The notes under the pieces were generated by a model. It did not search any database, had not been told where the DNA came from, and worked only from the letters and a program-made list of their open reading frames with translations. 64,000 nt of DNA from DATJZH01 sp052146815 (GTDB lineage Bacteria; Actinomycetota; Actinomycetes; Streptosporangiales; Streptosporangiaceae): contig JBKQMG010000197.1 of the NCBI GenBank assembly GCA_052146815.1, positions 62,001 to 126,000 of the forward strand. The letters are read 5' to 3'. Below, in pieces: positions 62,831 to 64,000 of this stretch (the stretch's first letter is position 1; every line of letters starts with the position of its first letter). The position numbers and the translations under genes were made by a program.

Positions 62831-62937
62831 GGACATCACCGGACGCCCTTGTCCCAGCATTGAAAGTTTTGGCGCCCCGCTCCGCTCCAGAGAAGCTGAT
62901 AGTTTCTCGCGGTTGATTTACAGTCAAGGAGGGTTAT

Positions 62938-63086
62938 TCAGCTGGCCGCGTAGAAGTGCAGGGCTATTACGGTTGAGATGGTTGCGGTAAATGTTGCGAG
63001 CGGCCTGCGATAGTCGGTGTGCATGATCCGCCAGGTCTTGAAGTTGGCGATCGTCTGCTCGATGACGTAGCGAATCTTGCTGACCT
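62938..63086 (-). pseudogene. C-terminal remnant of an IS5-like transposase
   Basis: About 49 residues reading KIRYVIEQTIANFKTW, then RIMHTDYRRPLATFTATIS, ending LHFYAAS. The pattern matches the C-terminal end of IS5-family DDE transposases, including the conserved Glu region and the HTDYRRP motif. A TAG stop lies in frame just upstream at about 63084-63086, and no IS ends remain. Confidence 0.8.
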
Positions 63087-63314
63087 ACGGCCGACGCCAT
63101 TCCCGTCTTCCAGCAGGAGATTTTGAGGGCCATCGAGGGAGCCAACCGCTCCGCGTACCATGCTGGCGCTGCACTGGCCAAGGAGCTGTGCGGTTATGCC
63201 GAGCGCGCTGATCGGTCCGCCGAATTCACCGCCTGGATACGCACGGTCCGGACCGGCAACACTCGACGCCGGGCCCTGCAGAACGAGTTCGACATAGCGC
63301 GCCTGCCGCGCTAG
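63087..63314 (+). pseudogene. C-terminal fragment of an unidentified gene
   Basis: About 75 residues in one frame, from TADAIPVFQQEILRAIEGAN to FDIARLPR, ending in TAG at 63312-63314. The helix-rich, Arg/Glu-rich tail resembles the ends of DNA-associated hypothetical proteins, but I cannot name it. It starts exactly where the transposase remnant stops, so it was probably cut by that insertion. Confidence 0.55.
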
Positions 63315-63775
63315 TCGGCGCCCAGGGCTGGCTACCGTGGAGTGGCCGAACCGGTCATGACGATCCTGACGCGGTCGCGCTGGTGCGAGCGACGGGCTAG
63401 AGCCGCCCGCCACAAAGTGAGCGGGGTGACCAGCATGCCGCGCAACTCTCGCATCGCTCCGTCTGGGGCAGGCGAAGGACGCGCCCGGCTCCAGCACCAG
63501 GCCAAAGAATGGGCTCACACCCAGGCGAACACCGGCATTGCCGCCCGGGGAGCCCTCACGCCCATTTGCACGCCTGCAAGGCGGATCGCCAGAGAGTCAT
63601 GTGGAGCTGACGGGATTTGAAACCCCTGACCCCCTCGATGCGAACTAGTGCGAGACAGGTCTATGGGGGTCATCGGGGCAGTTCGATGCACGGTCGCCAG
63701 CAATGCTGGCCTCTCCGGGTCGGCAGCGTTGCTGTACTTCGGTGCTGTACGGCGCATGCAGTTGGCAGGGCGTCC
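63315..63775. other. Intergenic scar region with a tRNA 3' end
   Basis: 461 bp between the gene fragment and the cation-efflux gene. No gene is supported. The only recognisable item is the 33-bp tRNA-like segment at 63602-63634, described separately. Confidence 0.55.
63602..63634 (-). other. 3' fragment of a tRNA gene, possible attachment site
   Basis: The minus strand reads GGGGGTCAGGGG, then TTTCAAATCCC and GTCAGCTCCA. This is the variable loop, T-arm and acceptor 3' strand with CCA of a tRNA, most like tRNA-Thr or tRNA-Ala. The T-stem has one extra base. The 5' half (D-arm and anticodon) is absent, as expected for one end of an element that integrated at a tRNA 3' end. Confidence 0.65.
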
Positions 63776-64000
63776 TCAGTCGCCATGTTCCCAGGCTTCG
63801 ATGCCTTCTTTGACCGCCAGGGCGGCGATGACAAGCGCTGCGGCCGGGTCGGCCCACCACCAGCCAAGCCACGCATTGAGGCCGAGGCCTATCAGGGCGG
63901 CAGCGGAGGTGAAGGCGCAGAAGGCGGTCTCGGCGGAATCGGCAATGAGAGTGCGGCTGCCCAGGGCCTTCCCGGTGCGGCGCTTGGCGATGGCCAGGCC
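63776..64000 (-). CDS. Cation-efflux-like transporter, C-terminal part
   Basis: The frame runs off the window; only the last 74 residues are seen, ending at TGA 63776-63778. Two hydrophobic segments (AETAFCAFTSAAALIGLGLN and WADPAAALVIAALAVKEG) and the charged ADSAE element fit a cation diffusion facilitator or small cation-transporter end. Substrate not readable. Partial at the 5' side. Confidence 0.65.
   Translation of the reverse strand, partial: GLAIAKRRTGKALGSRTLIADSAETAFCAFTSAAALIGLGLNAWLGWWWADPAAALVIAALAVKEGIEAWEHGD

Noticed and set aside
63354..63620. 92-residue plus-strand frame near the right edge
   Set aside because: No ribosome site and a basic low-complexity composition. It overlaps the tRNA-like fragment at its end.

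Overview
The window is 64 kb of very GC-rich DNA from a soil-type actinomycete. The signs are strong third-position G/C bias, many GTG starts, several leaderless or nearly leaderless genes, an Rv1733c-like membrane protein, a luciferase-like monooxygenase fused to a kinase, ECF sigma factors with SnoaL tails and paired apolipoprotein N-acyltransferases. A Streptosporangiales-like host is plausible, but the sequence alone does not settle it. No rRNA, complete tRNA, CRISPR array or recognisable large biosynthetic cluster is visible.

Layout. 1-4.2 kb: chrA, then a decayed arginine deiminase locus (arcD and arcA remnants, intact arcB, frameshifted arcC). 4.3-9.7 kb: an orphan DhaL, membrane proteins, a kinase/LLM fusion, and a ClpN-like/HTH pair behind palindromic operators. 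9.8-12.5 kb: a 2.7-kb IS481-family element with inverted ends and a CCTAGG duplication, carrying a MarR regulator and an epoxide hydrolase in one overlapping operon with its transposase. It sits in the start of a DmpA-type peptidase pseudogene. 13-17.4 kb: an acyl-CoA degradation operon (carboxyltransferase, acyl-CoA dehydrogenase, enoyl-CoA hydratase, TetR). 17.5-41 kb: mostly housekeeping and envelope genes (two lnt paralogues, L,D-transpeptidase, serS, ndh, a DNA ligase, a sedolisin), an ECF41-type unit with its own promoter motif, and a badly decayed GH63-like glucosidase.

41.2-48.8 kb, all on the minus strand, is the most interesting segment. A soluble GAF/PAS histidine kinase and an OmpR-type regulator are followed by a receiver domain fused to a PIG-L deacetylase, an ATP-grasp enzyme, a PHP hydrolase, a processive family-2 glycosyltransferase and a 77-residue membrane protein. 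Five of the six junctions are 4-bp overlaps or gaps under 30 bp. I infer a signal-regulated pathway that makes or modifies an amino-sugar glycan or conjugate.

49-64 kb holds a membrane lipoprotein, a sigma factor fused to zinc-finger, membrane and Ser/Pro-rich segments, FUSC and NAGPA-domain proteins, and several broken enzymes. The right edge is a mobile-element scar: an IS5-like transposase tail, a gene fragment and a tRNA 3' end, followed by the C-terminus of a cation-efflux protein.

Many genes here are broken. Most of the single-base frameshifts can be repaired by restoring one G or C in a short homopolymer, so some may be sequencing errors. Others, such as the internal deletions and Trp-to-stop changes in the glucosidase and the IS insertion, look like true decay.
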